A DNA stretch of 39,281 bases from Acidimicrobiaceae bacterium. Lineage in GTDB: Bacteria > Actinomycetota > Acidimicrobiia > Acidimicrobiales > RAAP-2. Below, piece after piece: positions 27,275 through 36,436 of this stretch (the stretch's first letter is position 1; each line of letters begins with the position of its first letter). The stretch lies in NCBI GenBank assembly GCA_025350565.1, contig JANXXO010000079.1, positions 1 through 39,281 on the forward strand, in the 5' to 3' direction. The position numbers were made by a program, and so were the translations under genes. The notes below the pieces were generated by a model that saw nothing but the letters and a program-made list of their open reading frames with translations, was not told the DNA's origin and did not search any database.

Positions 27275-29044
27275 CTACTTGACGGCCACCTTTGCCGTGG
27301 ACGAAACTGACTGATCGAACGTGTCGCCCGCGTATTTCGCCGTCACCGACAGCGCGCCTTTGGAAAATCGCTTTGACGTCGAGCATTTCGCGCTACCCGC
27401 GGTGATGGCGGCGGTACAGAGACTTCCCTTGTTCGAAGTGAACACCACTGAACCAGTCGCCGTGCCGAGGCCGGTCGCCGTCAACTTCAATCCCGTTTCG
27501 GTCAAGCGGTGCTTGATGATCTTGGTCGTTTGCGCGACCGATATCCGCAAGGACTCCTTGGCCTTGGTAAAGGTCTCACTCACTGAAAAGGCCTGCAGGT
27601 TGCCCGTGGCGTCGGTGTAGAGACCTCCGGCGCTGCAACTTCCGTACGTTGAGCACGAGGTGGTGATTGCCTCACCCCCGCCGCCGGCGTTCAAGGCACC
27701 GGTGCCCGAAATCTCCGTGGCGCTTCCCCAGGTGCCACTTACCTCATCCACGTAGAACGCCTGCACGCTGTTCGCGGTATCGGCGTAAAAACCGACCGCG
27801 TTGCAGTCGCCGGGCGCGGTGCATGAGACGTCGTTGAGGTTGGCCACGCCACCCACGTTTAGTACGGCCGTGGCCGGAACTTCTTGCATCGCGCCCCAGG
27901 TGCCGGCCTGTTCATCGACGACGAAGGCCTGCACGTGCGTGGCCGCGTCGGTGTAATTGCCGACCGCGCTGCAAGAGCCCGGCGCCTTGCACGAAATTGC
28001 GAAGATGGCCGACGCGGCGCCGGCGTTGAGGGTGGCATTACCCGGCAGCTCTGCCGCGACGCCCCACGCGCCGTTGACTTCGTTCACGGTAAAGGCCTGC
28101 TTGTGGGCGGAGGCGTCAGTGTAATACCCGCCGGCGCCACAGTTGCCGGGCGACGAACACTGTAGGCCGTTGAACTCCATGTCCCCGCCCGCGTTGAGCG
28201 TCGCGTCGCCGGGCGTTTCAATGGCCGCCCCCCACGTCCCGCTCTGTTCGTCGACGACGTACGACCGCGTTTGACCCGTACTGTCGGTGTAGTTGCCATT
28301 GGCGGAGCAGTTGCCGGCGCTGGCACACGAGATCCAAAGTATCGAGGAGGCTTTGCCCACATTCAGCGTGGACGTTCCGGGCACTTCGGTGGCCGAGTTC
28401 CACGTCCCGCTGATCTCGTTTGACGTGAACGATTGCAAGTGAGCGGACGCGTCACCGTAGAAACCGCCGGCGCTGCAGTTACCGACCGACGCGCATGACA
28501 CCGTAAAGGTCGCTGCCGCTCCAGTGACGTTTAAGAAGCCCGTCCCGGGCATCTGCTGGGCGGCGCCCCACGAACCAGTCTTCTCATCGGCCACGAAAGC
28601 CTGCAAACGGCCAGCCTGGTCGGTGTAGTCGCCCACGGCGGTGCAGTTGCCCGGCGAAGGACACGAGATGCCATTGAAGTCCGCGGTCGTGCCCGCGTTC
28701 AACAGTGCCGCGCCCGGCAATTCAACGGCGCTGTTCCACGCGCCGTTCACTTCGTCAGCGACCCACACCTGTTGGTGGCCCGCGGCATCGGTATATATGC
28801 CCCCGGCGCCACAATCGCCAGCCGAGGCACACGAGATGGCGCTCACTTGCGCAGCCGCGCCCACGTTCAGCGTGGACGTTCCTGGAACCTCAGTGGCCAC
28901 TCCCATTATTCCGCTCGCCACATGCGACCGAAGGGCCAACGAGGCGCGTGACAGTTGCACGGTGGCGCCGGCGGGCGAGAGCGTCCCCGCAAGCACTGTC
29001 GACATGGACATAAAGAGAAGTAGTGCAGTGATACGGCGCAACAT
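27275..29044 (-). CDS. Secreted protein with eight 56-residue Cys-containing repeats and an Ig-like C-terminal domain
   Basis: 589 residues. Signal peptide at 1 to about 27 (LLLFMSMSTVLAG...AGATV). Residues 54-501 are eight head-to-tail repeats of exactly 56 residues; the PGT-like start recurs at 54, 110, 166, 222, 278, 334, 390 and 446. Each unit reads roughly PGT-x-x-LN-x-G, then SC-x5-C-x-A-x-G-x-Y-x-D, QAF-x-V-x-E, GTWG-x-A-x-E, with two Cys per unit (C-x5-C). The C-terminal part (about 502-589) resembles bacterial Ig-like domains (GSVVFTSNKGSL...AKYAGDTFDQS). Eight W-containing blades suggest a beta-propeller or solenoid. Strong GGGAGGA ribosome site before the ATG. Similar SC-x-x-x-GNC repeats occur in other actinobacterial surface proteins; function unknown. 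Confidence 0.85.
   Translation of the reverse strand: MLRRITALLLFMSMSTVLAGTLSPAGATVQLSRASLALRSHVASGIMGVATEVPGTSTLNVGAAAQVSAISCASAGDCGAGGIYTDAAGHQQVWVADEVNGAWNSAVELPGAALLNAGTTADFNGISCPSPGNCTAVGDYTDQAGRLQAFVADEKTGSWGAAQQMPGTGFLNVTGAAATFTVSCASVGNCSAGGFYGDASAHLQSFTSNEISGTWNSATEVPGTSTLNVGKASSILWISCASAGNCSANGNYTDSTGQTRSYVVDEQSGTWGAAIETPGDATLNAGGDMEFNGLQCSSPGNCGAGGYYTDASAHKQAFTVNEVNGAWGVAAELPGNATLNAGAASAIFAISCKAPGSCSAVGNYTDAATHVQAFVVDEQAGTWGAMQEVPATAVLNVGGVANLNDVSCTAPGDCNAVGFYADTANSVQAFYVDEVSGTWGSATEISGTGALNAGGGGEAITTSCSTYGSCSAGGLYTDATGNLQAFSVSETFTKAKESLRISVAQTTKIIKHRLTETGLKLTATGLGTATGSVVFTSNKGSLCTAAITAGSAKCSTSKRFSKGALSVTAKYAGDTFDQSVSSTAKVAVK
27542..28885 (-). repeat. Eight in-phase 168-bp tandem repeats (coding)
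   Basis: The repeats of the secreted protein give a period of exactly 168 bp over 1344 bp with no insertion or deletion. DNA identity between units is only partial, so they are old or under divergent selection rather than freshly amplified. Confidence 0.85.
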
Positions 29045-29087
29045 GGGTTCCTCCCCCGCGTTGGAACATCTGGATGGCTCCGGCGTG

Positions 29088-29093
29088 ACTATA
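29088..29093 (-). promoter_or_regulatory. Minus-10 element of the repeat-protein gene
   Basis: TATAGT on the minus strand, about 44 nt before the ATG at 29044, leaving a leader of about 36 nt that includes the ribosome site. No convincing minus-35. Confidence 0.4.
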
Positions 29094-29259
29094 GAGTGCT
29101 TTGACTACACCTCCGTCGCGATCGCACGCGGTGATCACTTCGCGCGACGCCGGGCGGTGCGGTGTCAGCAAATAACACGGTGAACACGAGTGATTATCTG
29201 CACGCATGTTGGCGGCGACAGCAGATGAGAATAATTCACATCCCTAAAGACAAAATGCG

Positions 29260-30297
29260 CTACGACAGGTTGTCGAGTAGTGCCTTCAGTGTGGCGTCGA
29301 CGACGTCGGGCTTAGCGCTCGTGCCGACGGCGGTGTCGGGATCCTTAAGACCATTGCCGGTCAAGACGCAGACGACGGTCGAATCCTTCGGTACGCCGTA
29401 CTTCATGATCCCGGCGATTGAGGCCGCGGAAGCCGGTTCACAGAAAATCGATTCATGTCGCGCGACGAAGCGATAGGCCCCCAAAATCTCGTCGTCCGTC
29501 ACGGAGCGAATGTCACCGAGAGACTCGTGGATCACTTCGAGGGCGGGAATCCAACTGGCTGGATTTCCAATGCGAATCGCGGTCGCAATAGTTTCGGGAT
29601 TGTCCACGGGGTGACCGAGCACGATGGGGGCCGCGCCAGCCGCTTGGAATCCCCACATTTTGGGCAGCGTCTTGCACCGTTCGGCGAAGTGGTATTGGGT
29701 GAAGCCGCGCCAGTACGCGGTAATATTGCCGGCGTTACCGACAGGAATCGAGAGGATGTCTGGCGCTTTTCCAAGAACGTCGACGATCTCGAAGGCGCCG
29801 GTTTTTTGTCCTTCAATCCGGTCGGGATTGATGGAGTTCACAATGGTGATGGGCATGTGCTGGGTCAATTCACGCGCGAGATTGAGCGCCTGATCGAAGT
29901 TGCCGCGAATTTGCAGCACCTTGGCGCCGTAGACGATCGCTTGCGCCAACTTGCCGAGCGAAATCTTTCCTTCGGGCACCAGGACAATGCAGTCCATCCC
30001 GGCTTTGCCCGCGTACGCCGCGGCGGACGCCGACGTGTTGCCGGTCGAACCACAGATCACCGTTTTGGCTCCCCGGGCCCTAGCTTTAGTGATGGCCATC
30101 GTCATTCCTCGGTCCTTGAAAGAGCCCGTGGGATTGAGTCCTTCGTACTTCAGCCACACGTCAGCTCCCACGCGCTCCGACAAACGCTCGGCGTGGAGCA
30201 GCGGGGTGTTGCCCTCTTGCAAGGTGACCACGTCGTCCACGCCGTCGAGATCAAACCACTGCGCGTACTCCACCAACAGTCCGTTCCAGGGATTCAC
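29260..30297 (-). CDS. thrC: Threonine synthase
   Basis: 345 residues. A PLP enzyme converting O-phosphohomoserine to threonine. Seen: [13 protein letters not shown], the PLP Lys61 in [42 protein letters not shown] and [15 protein letters not shown] start at 30297 overlaps the hom stop (GTGA). No homoserine kinase gene follows; a secreted repeat protein lies downstream instead, so the supplier of its substrate is encoded elsewhere or is an unrecognised enzyme. Confidence 0.96.
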   Translation of the reverse strand: MNPWNGLLVEYAQWFDLDGVDDVVTLQEGNTPLLHAERLSERVGADVWLKYEGLNPTGSFKDRGMTMAITKARARGAKTVICGSTGNTSASAAAYAGKAGMDCIVLVPEGKISLGKLAQAIVYGAKVLQIRGNFDQALNLARELTQHMPITIVNSINPDRIEGQKTGAFEIVDVLGKAPDILSIPVGNAGNITAYWRGFTQYHFAERCKTLPKMWGFQAAGAAPIVLGHPVDNPETIATAIRIGNPASWIPALEVIHESLGDIRSVTDDEILGAYRFVARHESIFCEPASAASIAGIMKYGVPKDSTVVCVLTGNGLKDPDTAVGTSAKPDVVDATLKALLDNLS

Positions 30298-31595
30298 GCT
30301 CGACCTCCGTCAATCACTCTTATGCAGGCGCCGATGCGGTCCACCGACGGGTGTTGCGCCAACGCTTTCACGGTGGCGTTGGCTCGATCAGCGACCGCCA
30401 TGTGGGTGAGGAACGCCAGGCGGGCTTCGTCGCCGAATCCCGACTGTTCCATTGATTGGATGGAAACGCCATTGTCCCCAAAGATGCCGGCCACCGCGGC
30501 CAAAACGCCGGGACGATCGAGTACGTCGATGCTTATGTAGAACACGCTTTCGAGTTCCCCGTACGGAACACTCTGGAGCGAAGTATCAACCGTGAAGGGT
30601 ACGTCGTGACGTCCGCTAAACCGGTTGCGCGCGGCGTCGAGGAGATCGCCGAGAACGGCGGTGGCCGTCGGCTCGCCACCCGCCCCTTGACCGAGCCACA
30701 TCAGAGGGCCGCTGCGAACACCTTCGACGAAGACGGCGTTCATCGCTCCATTCACCGAGGCGAGCGGGTGATCGACGGGGATCATGGCGGGGTGAGCCCG
30801 ACGAGATATTCCCGACTCACCGACCCGCTCGGCGATACCGAGCAGTTTGATCACGTAACCGGACCGGTGCGCAAAGTCGACGTCAACTGATCGCACGCCA
30901 TTGATGCCCTGACGGAAGATCTCTTCGCCCTGGAGGGCCGTGCCGAAGGCGAGAGAGGAAAGAATCTGCACTTTGGCCGCAGCGTCGTATCCCTCGACGT
31001 CGGCGCTGGGGTCAGCTTCGGCGTAGCCGAGAGCTTGCGCCTCCTTCAACGCCGAGGCGTAATCGCTTCCCTCGCTGGTCATCTTGGAAAGAATGAAATT
31101 CGTCGTGCCGTTGACGATGCCCATCACTCGATCAATTCGTTCGCCGGCGAGCGAGGTACGCAGCGCGCGAAGAATGGGCACGCCGCCACCCACGGCCGCT
31201 TCGTAAAAGAGGTCGGCGCCGTTCTGGTGAGCTAACTGTGCCAGTTCCGTCCCGCATTCGGCCATGAGGGCCTTGTTGGCCGTGACCACCGACACACCGT
31301 GGCGTAAAGCGGTTTCGATGTAGCCCCGCGCGGGCTTCAGACCTCCGGCCAACTCGACGAGGATATCGAGGCCATCGAGTCCGACTAACCCGGCGGCGTC
31401 CGAGGTCAAAAGATCGTTGGGAACGTCCTTGCGGCGCTTGGCCACGTCGCGCACGGCGACCCCCACGAGCTCGATGGGGCCGGTCGCGGCGTCGAGTAGC
31501 GCCTCGCGGCGGGTGGGGTCACGGAGGAGGGCGACGAGGGCGCCACCGACGTTCCCTGCTCCAATAATTCCAACTCGAATCACCGACTTGTTCAC
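30294..31595 (-). CDS. hom: Homoserine dehydrogenase with C-terminal ACT domain
   Basis: 433 residues. NAD(P)-dependent reduction of aspartate semialdehyde to homoserine. N-terminal [13 protein letters not shown]ossmann loop, [42 protein letters not shown] and [19 protein letters not shown], then an ACT domain from about residue 350 ([25 protein letters not shown]), the usual site of threonine feedback. GTG start at 31595 with TAGCCT 6 nt upstream; a GGAGG lies about 15 nt away, too far for normal use, so it may have its own leaderless start as well as read-through from lysA. Confidence 0.96.
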   Translation of the reverse strand: MNKSVIRVGIIGAGNVGGALVALLRDPTRREALLDAATGPIELVGVAVRDVAKRRKDVPNDLLTSDAAGLVGLDGLDILVELAGGLKPARGYIETALRHGVSVVTANKALMAECGTELAQLAHQNGADLFYEAAVGGGVPILRALRTSLAGERIDRVMGIVNGTTNFILSKMTSEGSDYASALKEAQALGYAEADPSADVEGYDAAAKVQILSSLAFGTALQGEEIFRQGINGVRSVDVDFAHRSGYVIKLLGIAERVGESGISRRAHPAMIPVDHPLASVNGAMNAVFVEGVRSGPLMWLGQGAGGEPTATAVLGDLLDAARNRFSGRHDVPFTVDTSLQSVPYGELESVFYISIDVLDRPGVLAAVAGIFGDNGVSIQSMEQSGFGDEARLAFLTHMAVADRANATVKALAQHPSVDRIGACIRVIDGGRA

Positions 31596-31601
31596 CGTTT
31601 A

Positions 31602-31607
31602 AGGCTA
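31602..31607 (-). promoter_or_regulatory. Minus-10 element of hom (leaderless)
   Basis: TAGCCT (TANNNT) on the minus strand, 6 nt before the hom GTG. Confidence 0.4.
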
Positions 31608-31631
31608 ACCGACCTCCTTACGACACCGACT

Positions 31632-32903
31632 TCACATTTCGAGGCGTGCCATGTCGTCAAAGGTCTCGCGCCGCAGAACTTCGTGCGCCACGCCGTCGCG
31701 CACGAAGACCACCGCCGGCCGCGGTACCCGGTTGTAATTGGAGGCCATCGAGTACCCGTACGCGCCCGTGACGGGCGTGGCGACAATGCTGCGCGCCCCA
31801 GTTGATGACGGCAGCCAGGCCTCATCAATGAGCACGTCGCCACTCTCGCAGTGCTTGCCGACCAGACGCACCCTCTGCTCTCGTGCGTCGTGAGGATGGG
31901 CCACGTCGAACGCCTCGTAGCCCGAACCGTAAAGGACGGGCCGTGGATTGTCGCTCATTCCACCATCGACCGCCATGTACGTGCGTTGCGCCACTGGTTT
32001 GACCGCACCCACTTGGTACAGCGTCAATCCGGCTTGCGCGACGATGGCCCGTCCCGGTTCCGCCAGCAAGCGGACGTTGGTCTTCAGCCCACAGCCAACG
32101 GCTGCGGCGCGAATCGCGTCGCCCCACTGACGAATCGTGGGAGCACTCTCGCCGGCGACGTAGGCCACGCCGAGTCCCCCGCCTACGCACAACTCGTCGA
32201 AGTCATCGTTTGCGATGAACTGTGCCAGCACGGAGAGCGATTCGAGGAAACCGACCAACTCGAAGACCTGGGATCCAATGTGCGCGTGGACACCGCGAAG
32301 GTTAAGTCCGGGAATGATTCGCAATTCTTCGATCGCGGTACGCGCATCGCCGGAAGCCACCGAGAATCCAAATTTGGTGTCCTCTTGTCCCGTACGGACA
32401 AACTCGTGCGTGTGCGCTTCGACGCCCGGCGTCACTCGGACCAGGCAATCGACCGGCGACGCTGGCGAGACGATGGACGCCAGCAGCGAGATCTCCTCGA
32501 AATTGTCAACCACGAGGCGATGGACCTTCACGCTGATGGCGCGTTCAATCTCTTCGACCGACTTGTTATTGCCGTGCATGATGATTCGCTCGGCCGGCAC
32601 GCCTGCGCGTAGGACGAGGTCCAGTTCGCCACCTGTCGCGACGTCAATGCAGAGGCCCTCCTCGAAGGCCAATCGGGCCATGGCCCCACAAAGGAAGGAC
32701 TTGGATGCGAAGGCCACGCCATCATCGAAGACGCTTGCCGCTTCGCGACAGCGGGAACGCAACGTCGCCTCGTCGTAGACGAAGAGAGGTGTGCCGTAAA
32801 TGCCCGCGAGACCGCGAAGCGAGACGCCGCCGACGATGACGTCATTCGCATCGAACGACGCGGAATCGGGAAGCAATGAGAGGAGAATCGGCTCTGCAGT
32901 CAT
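31632..32903 (-). CDS. lysA: Diaminopimelate decarboxylase
   Basis: 423 residues. The last step of lysine synthesis, PLP-dependent. Fold type III motifs: YDEATLRSRC, the PLP Lys68 in VAFASKSFLC, HAHIGSQ, VGGGLGVAYV, AEPGRAIVAQAG, the dimer-interface active-site CESGD, and GAYGYSMASNYNRVPRPA. The ATG at 32903 lies 6 nt after TAATCT. lysA-hom-thrC is a common actinobacterial order; argS, often upstream, is absent here. Confidence 0.97.
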   Translation of the reverse strand: MTAEPILLSLLPDSASFDANDVIVGGVSLRGLAGIYGTPLFVYDEATLRSRCREAASVFDDGVAFASKSFLCGAMARLAFEEGLCIDVATGGELDLVLRAGVPAERIIMHGNNKSVEEIERAISVKVHRLVVDNFEEISLLASIVSPASPVDCLVRVTPGVEAHTHEFVRTGQEDTKFGFSVASGDARTAIEELRIIPGLNLRGVHAHIGSQVFELVGFLESLSVLAQFIANDDFDELCVGGGLGVAYVAGESAPTIRQWGDAIRAAAVGCGLKTNVRLLAEPGRAIVAQAGLTLYQVGAVKPVAQRTYMAVDGGMSDNPRPVLYGSGYEAFDVAHPHDAREQRVRLVGKHCESGDVLIDEAWLPSSTGARSIVATPVTGAYGYSMASNYNRVPRPAVVFVRDGVAHEVLRRETFDDMARLEM

Positions 32904-33267
32904 AGAAGAAGATTACGAGGCGCTCCGCACTGAAGAATTCCGACATCCGCCAGCAGCAAACCGCGACGGGCTTCTCGGAGTTCGGCGCGCGACTCGCCAA
33001 TAGCATTGACGAACGGGGGCGAAGTCACTCGTTGAGGATTAGCCATCATTGACGTCGCAGCAAAACCTCGCGATGGTGCGACGGAGCATGCGGGTGGTGA
33101 CGTTTACGGATGACCTCCATCGCGCACGGGTGCGGCGACCCCGATCACCTGCGTTTCGAGGGAAATTCGCACTTCGTCAGACGTTCCGGTCGGCGGGGTC
33201 CCGGCATTTCCCCTCGCCGCCGTTTTCTTGTAAGTTTCGGTGACCTGTCGATGAAAGGGCCGTGATT
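32904..33267. other. Divergent intergenic region, lysA / secreted protein
   Basis: 364 nt without a gene. It holds the lysA minus-10 near its left end and, near its right end, TAAGTT (inside TTGTAAGTTTCGG) as a possible minus-10 for the secreted-protein gene, plus its GAAAGGG ribosome site. No terminator or repeat recognised. Confidence 0.5.
32910..32915 (-). promoter_or_regulatory. Minus-10 element of lysA (leaderless)
   Basis: TAATCT (TANNNT) on the minus strand, 6 nt before the lysA ATG; no Shine-Dalgarno between. Confidence 0.55.
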
Positions 33268-33987
33268 ATGAAGACCCTGAGAGGCTCAGCCAAAATCGCG
33301 CGTTACATGGCGATGGCGGCAATCCTGCCCGCCTTATTACTGATAGGTGCACCGGCCATTGCGGGAGCGGCCACATCCGCGCAAGTGCAATGGGGCGACG
33401 TGGGAACGGGGGCGATCGCCAGTGGGGCACCCGGCACCGTCCTGGCGGCGAACGCCGCCCTCGGTGACACCATTGTTCTGGCGACACTGGGCGGTGGATC
33501 AACGGGCCAAGTGGTGACATCGGTCACGAGTCCCATGGGCACCTTCGTGAAGGTGGACGCCAGTCTCCAAACGGGACAGTCCGACATTGAACTCTGGGTT
33601 CTTTCGGGCGTGACGGGCGCTGGGCGCACCGTGACGGTGACCATGAGCGGTGGTTCCTCCTGGTACGCGCAGGCCACCGAGTTTTCGGGAACGCTGAATG
33701 CCGCAGCCAGCGCGCCGAGCACCGGCACGGGCACGGGCCCGAGCGGTTCGGTCACGTCACCGGCGAACGCGGTGGCGGTGCTTTACGCCAATGGCCTGAA
33801 CAGTTCGTTCTCGTCGGGGCCTGCTTCTCCGTGGGTGAACTACAACGCCGGCGCGTTCAAACTCGCCTGGGACGAAAGCATGTCCTATCAAGTCGTGGGT
33901 GCCTCGGGCACGGTCACCGGCATCTGGACCCAATCGGCCTCGGCCGAGTGGCAGGTCATCGGACTGTACTTAGTCCCCAGCGCCTAA
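33268..33987 (+). CDS. Secreted beta-rich protein, unknown function
   Basis: 239 residues from the ATG at 33268, which has GAAAGGG 8 nt upstream; a GTG six bases earlier is the alternative. Signal peptide to about residue 36 (MAMAAILPALLLIGAPAIAGAATS). The mature part is Gly/Ser/Thr/Val-rich. A middle section (VVTSVTSPMGTFVKVDAS...DIELWVLSGVTGAGRTVTVTMSGGSSWYAQATEFSG) follows the pattern of beta-sandwich modules common in actinobacterial and acidobacterial secreted proteins, where a ligand role is unproven. A Thr/Gly linker and a second beta-rich half follow. No catalytic motif seen. Confidence 0.75.
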   Translation: MKTLRGSAKIARYMAMAAILPALLLIGAPAIAGAATSAQVQWGDVGTGAIASGAPGTVLAANAALGDTIVLATLGGGSTGQVVTSVTSPMGTFVKVDASLQTGQSDIELWVLSGVTGAGRTVTVTMSGGSSWYAQATEFSGTLNAAASAPSTGTGTGPSGSVTSPANAVAVLYANGLNSSFSSGPASPWVNYNAGAFKLAWDESMSYQVVGASGTVTGIWTQSASAEWQVIGLYLVPSA

Positions 33988-34149
33988 ACGACAATTTCGA
34001 ATGGGCACGCAAGCGCCCCTAGTCGACGACCCGGTCATCAAGATGTGGTCCCGTCGCGCCACTTTTCTCAACATTCGCGAAAGTCCACTAACGAGGGCGA
34101 ATGCTTGTCGTCGCCGAGTCCAAATCACTCGAAGTACAGTGGTCACATC

Positions 34150-34221
34150 GCCCTCGTAGCTCAGTGGATAGAGCATTGGCCTCCGAAGCCATGTGCGCAG
34201 GTTCGACTCCTGTCGGGGGCA
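34150..34221 (+). tRNA. tRNA-Arg (anticodon CCG)
   Basis: 72-nt cloverleaf: acceptor GCCCUCG with CGGGGGC, D stem GCUC/GAGC, anticodon loop CUCCGAA with anticodon CCG (reads CGG), a U-U mismatch at the top of the anticodon stem, variable loop of 4 nt, T loop UUCGACU. CCA is not encoded. Confidence 0.93.
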
Positions 34222-34225
34222 CGCG
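34215..34225 (+). repeat. 11-bp repeat of the tRNA-Arg 3' end, first copy
   Basis: GGGGGCACGCG spans the last 7 nt of the tRNA-Arg and 4 nt of flank and recurs at 34827-34837. TGTC precedes both copies, directly in one and two bases away in the other. The distant copy lies in the coding end of the SGNH gene, so chance is possible. Confidence 0.3.
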
Positions 34226-34354
34226 CGATTTCGACGGTGGTGAGACTTTCACGCAACTCGGTGCGAACGAAAAGTACTCCGGGCCTTGTTCAATCCCTAC
34301 GGAGCTGACGCACCCTTGGCAAGCGTCTCGATGCATCCACGGGTTAATCGTCGT

Positions 34355-34696
34355 TCAGCGCTCTTCTTCGACGTATTTACGCGCCGCGAATCCAACTTCG
34401 GAACAATCACAAAAAGTGAGTCCCCACAGCGGTGGTGGGTACGCACGCATACTCACCGCCGGCGCACCGGCGACGAATAGGACATCGTGCACGTGGTCGG
34501 GGCCAATGGTGCTGGACGTTCCCGCCTTGCAACGCCTCACCACGTCCACGTAATTCTTGGCGCGGGCGTGCTCGACAAGGGATCCCGACACAGCGGTGAC
34601 GGCGCCCGACGAACCCCTGTGGTCATGCCAGTCCGATGACTCGTCCTGTGCCCAGGCCTGGATGTGCACTTCGAACGTTGGCGTTAAAATCATCAA
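34355..34696 (-). CDS. Cysteine-dioxygenase-like cupin, probably 5'-truncated
   Basis: 113 residues from the first ATG (34696). Metal-binding cupin motifs are clear: WHDHRGSSGAV (His24, His26) and GPDHVHDV (His68, His70), followed by PAVSMRAYPPPL, the type I cysteine dioxygenase pattern (Fe(II), thiol to sulfinate). Full members are longer. The same frame stays open for 35 codons upstream, and residues just before the Met (SWLPLMILTP, then TFEVHIQAW) align with the conserved strand normally ahead of the HDH motif. That extension has no ATG or GTG, only a TTG adjacent to the ATG, and ends at a TGA (34802-34804) by the SGNH stop. So the 5' part seems lost and the gene may be inactive. Confidence 0.6.
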   Translation of the reverse strand: MMILTPTFEVHIQAWAQDESSDWHDHRGSSGAVTAVSGSLVEHARAKNYVDVVRRCKAGTSSTIGPDHVHDVLFVAGAPAVSMRAYPPPLWGLTFCDCSEVGFAARKYVEEER

Positions 34697-34808
34697 TGGA
34701 AGCCAACTCGTATTGGCGTCACCGTCGATGAGGTCGTCGTATAGCTCCGTTGTGCAATGGTCGTAGCGCGGGACGACGGATGGTTCGAATTGCCACGACG
34801 ATCAGGCT

Positions 34809-35780
34809 CTAGCCGTCGATTGTCTTGGGGGCACGCGGACCGATACGCACGTTGTAGATCGCGGCCATCTGGCGAGCAATAAAGGTCCCCCATACCAACT
34901 CACCCGTGGAGTTGAAATGGATGCCGTCAGAAAGGCGCAGTCCGTCGCTGCGGTGGTTGACAAAGGCACCGCCTCGATATTGGCCACTCTCGGTGGCGAA
35001 GAGCTTCCACGATGGTTGGAACGTCACGCCGGGAGTTGAGGCGGCCACGCGTTCGTAAATTTTGTCGAGCGCGTAGAGACCCTGTCGATACCCGTTCGGT
35101 TGCACGATTGGCGTGCCAACCCAAAGAACGTAACAGCCGGCATTGGTCGCAATACGATCAATCCGCTGTACGCGCGCCACGTACGCTCGACGCCACCCCG
35201 ACGAACCGAAGGGTTGCGACACTCCCTTGACGGCCAGGGCTTGCTCGTCGTTGGCGCCAAAGACCATCACGACCAGATTCGGCCGATCTTGCGCGAGAAA
35301 CTTCTTGAAGTGTTGTGGCCAGTTGTAGAACCACGACGCCGATAATCCCGTCGAGGACTTGTCGGTCACCAACAAGCTGAGCCCGGGCGTATGGCCAAGT
35401 TCTTTGTAGAGACCAAAGCCGAGGTCGTCGCCGAGTGAGTCGCCGATCTCGAGGACCCGGCACCGTCCGAGCGGCAGTGGCGACGGGTGAGCGCCGCGAG
35501 CCAGCGCCGACGCCGGGAGAAAATTGCATCCCCGACGCGCAGGGCGAAAGCGCCCCTTGTTCGCGACGGGGATATCGGTCAACGGTGAGGTGGACTGACT
35601 TCGAGTGCCCATCTGACTCGAGGCGGTTGCTCCCCTCGCCGCGACTCGCCACGTGGTCGCTGCGGCGCCGTCCGGGGAGGCAACATTGACGGTCATCGGC
35701 GTGGTCAGCAGCGCCGCCGTGACCCAGGCGCGCCACATCCGCGACTGCGCGCGGCTGCGCTTCGACTGACGACGTTTCAT
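34809..35780 (-). CDS. Exported SGNH/GDSL hydrolase (DUF459-like)
   Basis: 323 residues. A very basic N-terminus and a hydrophobic stretch (about 16-36) look like a signal peptide or anchor, followed by a Ser/Thr/Arg-rich linker to about residue 105. The SGNH domain has block I EIGDSLGDDLG (catalytic Ser115), block III GANDEQ (175-180) and block V SDGIHFN (Asp285, His288). The pattern resembles DUF459 proteins of the SGNH clan, which are thought to act on exported polysaccharides or esters. Substrate unknown. The gene ends 5 nt from the dead-end frame of the truncated cupin. Confidence 0.82.
   Translation of the reverse strand: MKRRQSKRSRAQSRMWRAWVTAALLTTPMTVNVASPDGAAATTWRVAARGATASSQMGTRSQSTSPLTDIPVANKGRFRPARRGCNFLPASALARGAHPSPLPLGRCRVLEIGDSLGDDLGFGLYKELGHTPGLSLLVTDKSSTGLSASWFYNWPQHFKKFLAQDRPNLVVMVFGANDEQALAVKGVSQPFGSSGWRRAYVARVQRIDRIATNAGCYVLWVGTPIVQPNGYRQGLYALDKIYERVAASTPGVTFQPSWKLFATESGQYRGGAFVNHRSDGLRLSDGIHFNSTGELVWGTFIARQMAAIYNVRIGPRAPKTIDG
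34827..34837 (+). repeat. 11-bp repeat of the tRNA-Arg 3' end, second copy
   Basis: GGGGGCACGCG, same as 34215-34225, lying in the last codons of the SGNH hydrolase. With the tRNA copy it brackets the truncated cupin gene. Confidence 0.3.
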
Positions 35781-36001
35781 GGGAATTCGACGTTAACAGT
35801 GTGCGGTCGCGATGTCACCACTCGCCAGCAAATTTTCATATTTCGTCACACCTTCGCGTGACCACCGCACTGCCACGGGCGAACAGTCGACTCCACCACT
35901 CAGTTTCTCGCGCTGTATTCGCTAGCAACGCCGTTTGGAAGGTTGCGGGTTCGCGAGGGAAGCGGGTGAAACACAGGCGGAGTGGAACGGATCAGGGCTG
36001 A

Positions 36002-36397
36002 CTAGCGCCACTCCGCCTGCGTCACTTTGTTGGGGGGTACCGCAACGACCATTGCGACGGAACCGTCCTCGTTGAGGACGGCCCACTCGCCAATGGCCAA
36101 ACTTGGAAAGATGGCCGCGTACACCACGCCGTCGCGACCCTCTCGCGGCAGGACCCATACGTGGGTCCGTCGCGAGGGATCGGACATTGGGTAGACGTGG
36201 ACTTCGATGCCCGCCCGCTCCGCGCTCGAGTGCAACACCAATGCGCCGGTGTCCGAGCCCACGTTGATCATGACCGCCCGGCTCGGCTCGACGGGCGCCA
36301 CCGCGTGGGTGTGGCCTGTCGCGTGCACGTGTGAATCCACGTGTTCGTGCGAGTCGCCGTGATCGTGTTCAGTGAGTTCGACGAGGTCGTGTTGCAT
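36002..36397 (-). CDS. His-rich N-terminus protein, likely metal-binding
   Basis: 131 residues. The first 33 residues hold nine His, mostly spaced as H-x-H with Asp/Glu (EHDHGDSHEHVDSHVH), a typical soft metal-binding tail. The remaining 95 residues form an apparently beta-rich domain (INVGSDTGALVLHSSAERAGIEVHVYP...THVWVLPREGRDGVVYAAIFPSLAIGEWAVLNEDG) seen, as I recall, in uncharacterised actinobacterial proteins. No signal peptide. It lies 39 nt after the DUF4331 gene in the same direction and probably shares its transcript. Confidence 0.72.
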   Translation of the reverse strand: MQHDLVELTEHDHGDSHEHVDSHVHATGHTHAVAPVEPSRAVMINVGSDTGALVLHSSAERAGIEVHVYPMSDPSRRTHVWVLPREGRDGVVYAAIFPSLAIGEWAVLNEDGSVAMVVAVPPNKVTQAEWR

Positions 36398-36436
36398 TGC
36401 TCTCTCGGTGCTAATAGGTACGGGTTAAGGAGATGC

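Noticed and set aside
27542..28885. CRISPR-like array
   Set aside because: The period is 168 bp, the repeats are coding and diverged, and there are no short identical repeats with unique spacers and no cas genes.
29455..30540. 361-residue open frame opposite thrC and hom
   Set aside because: It runs against two certain genes and has no recognisable domain.
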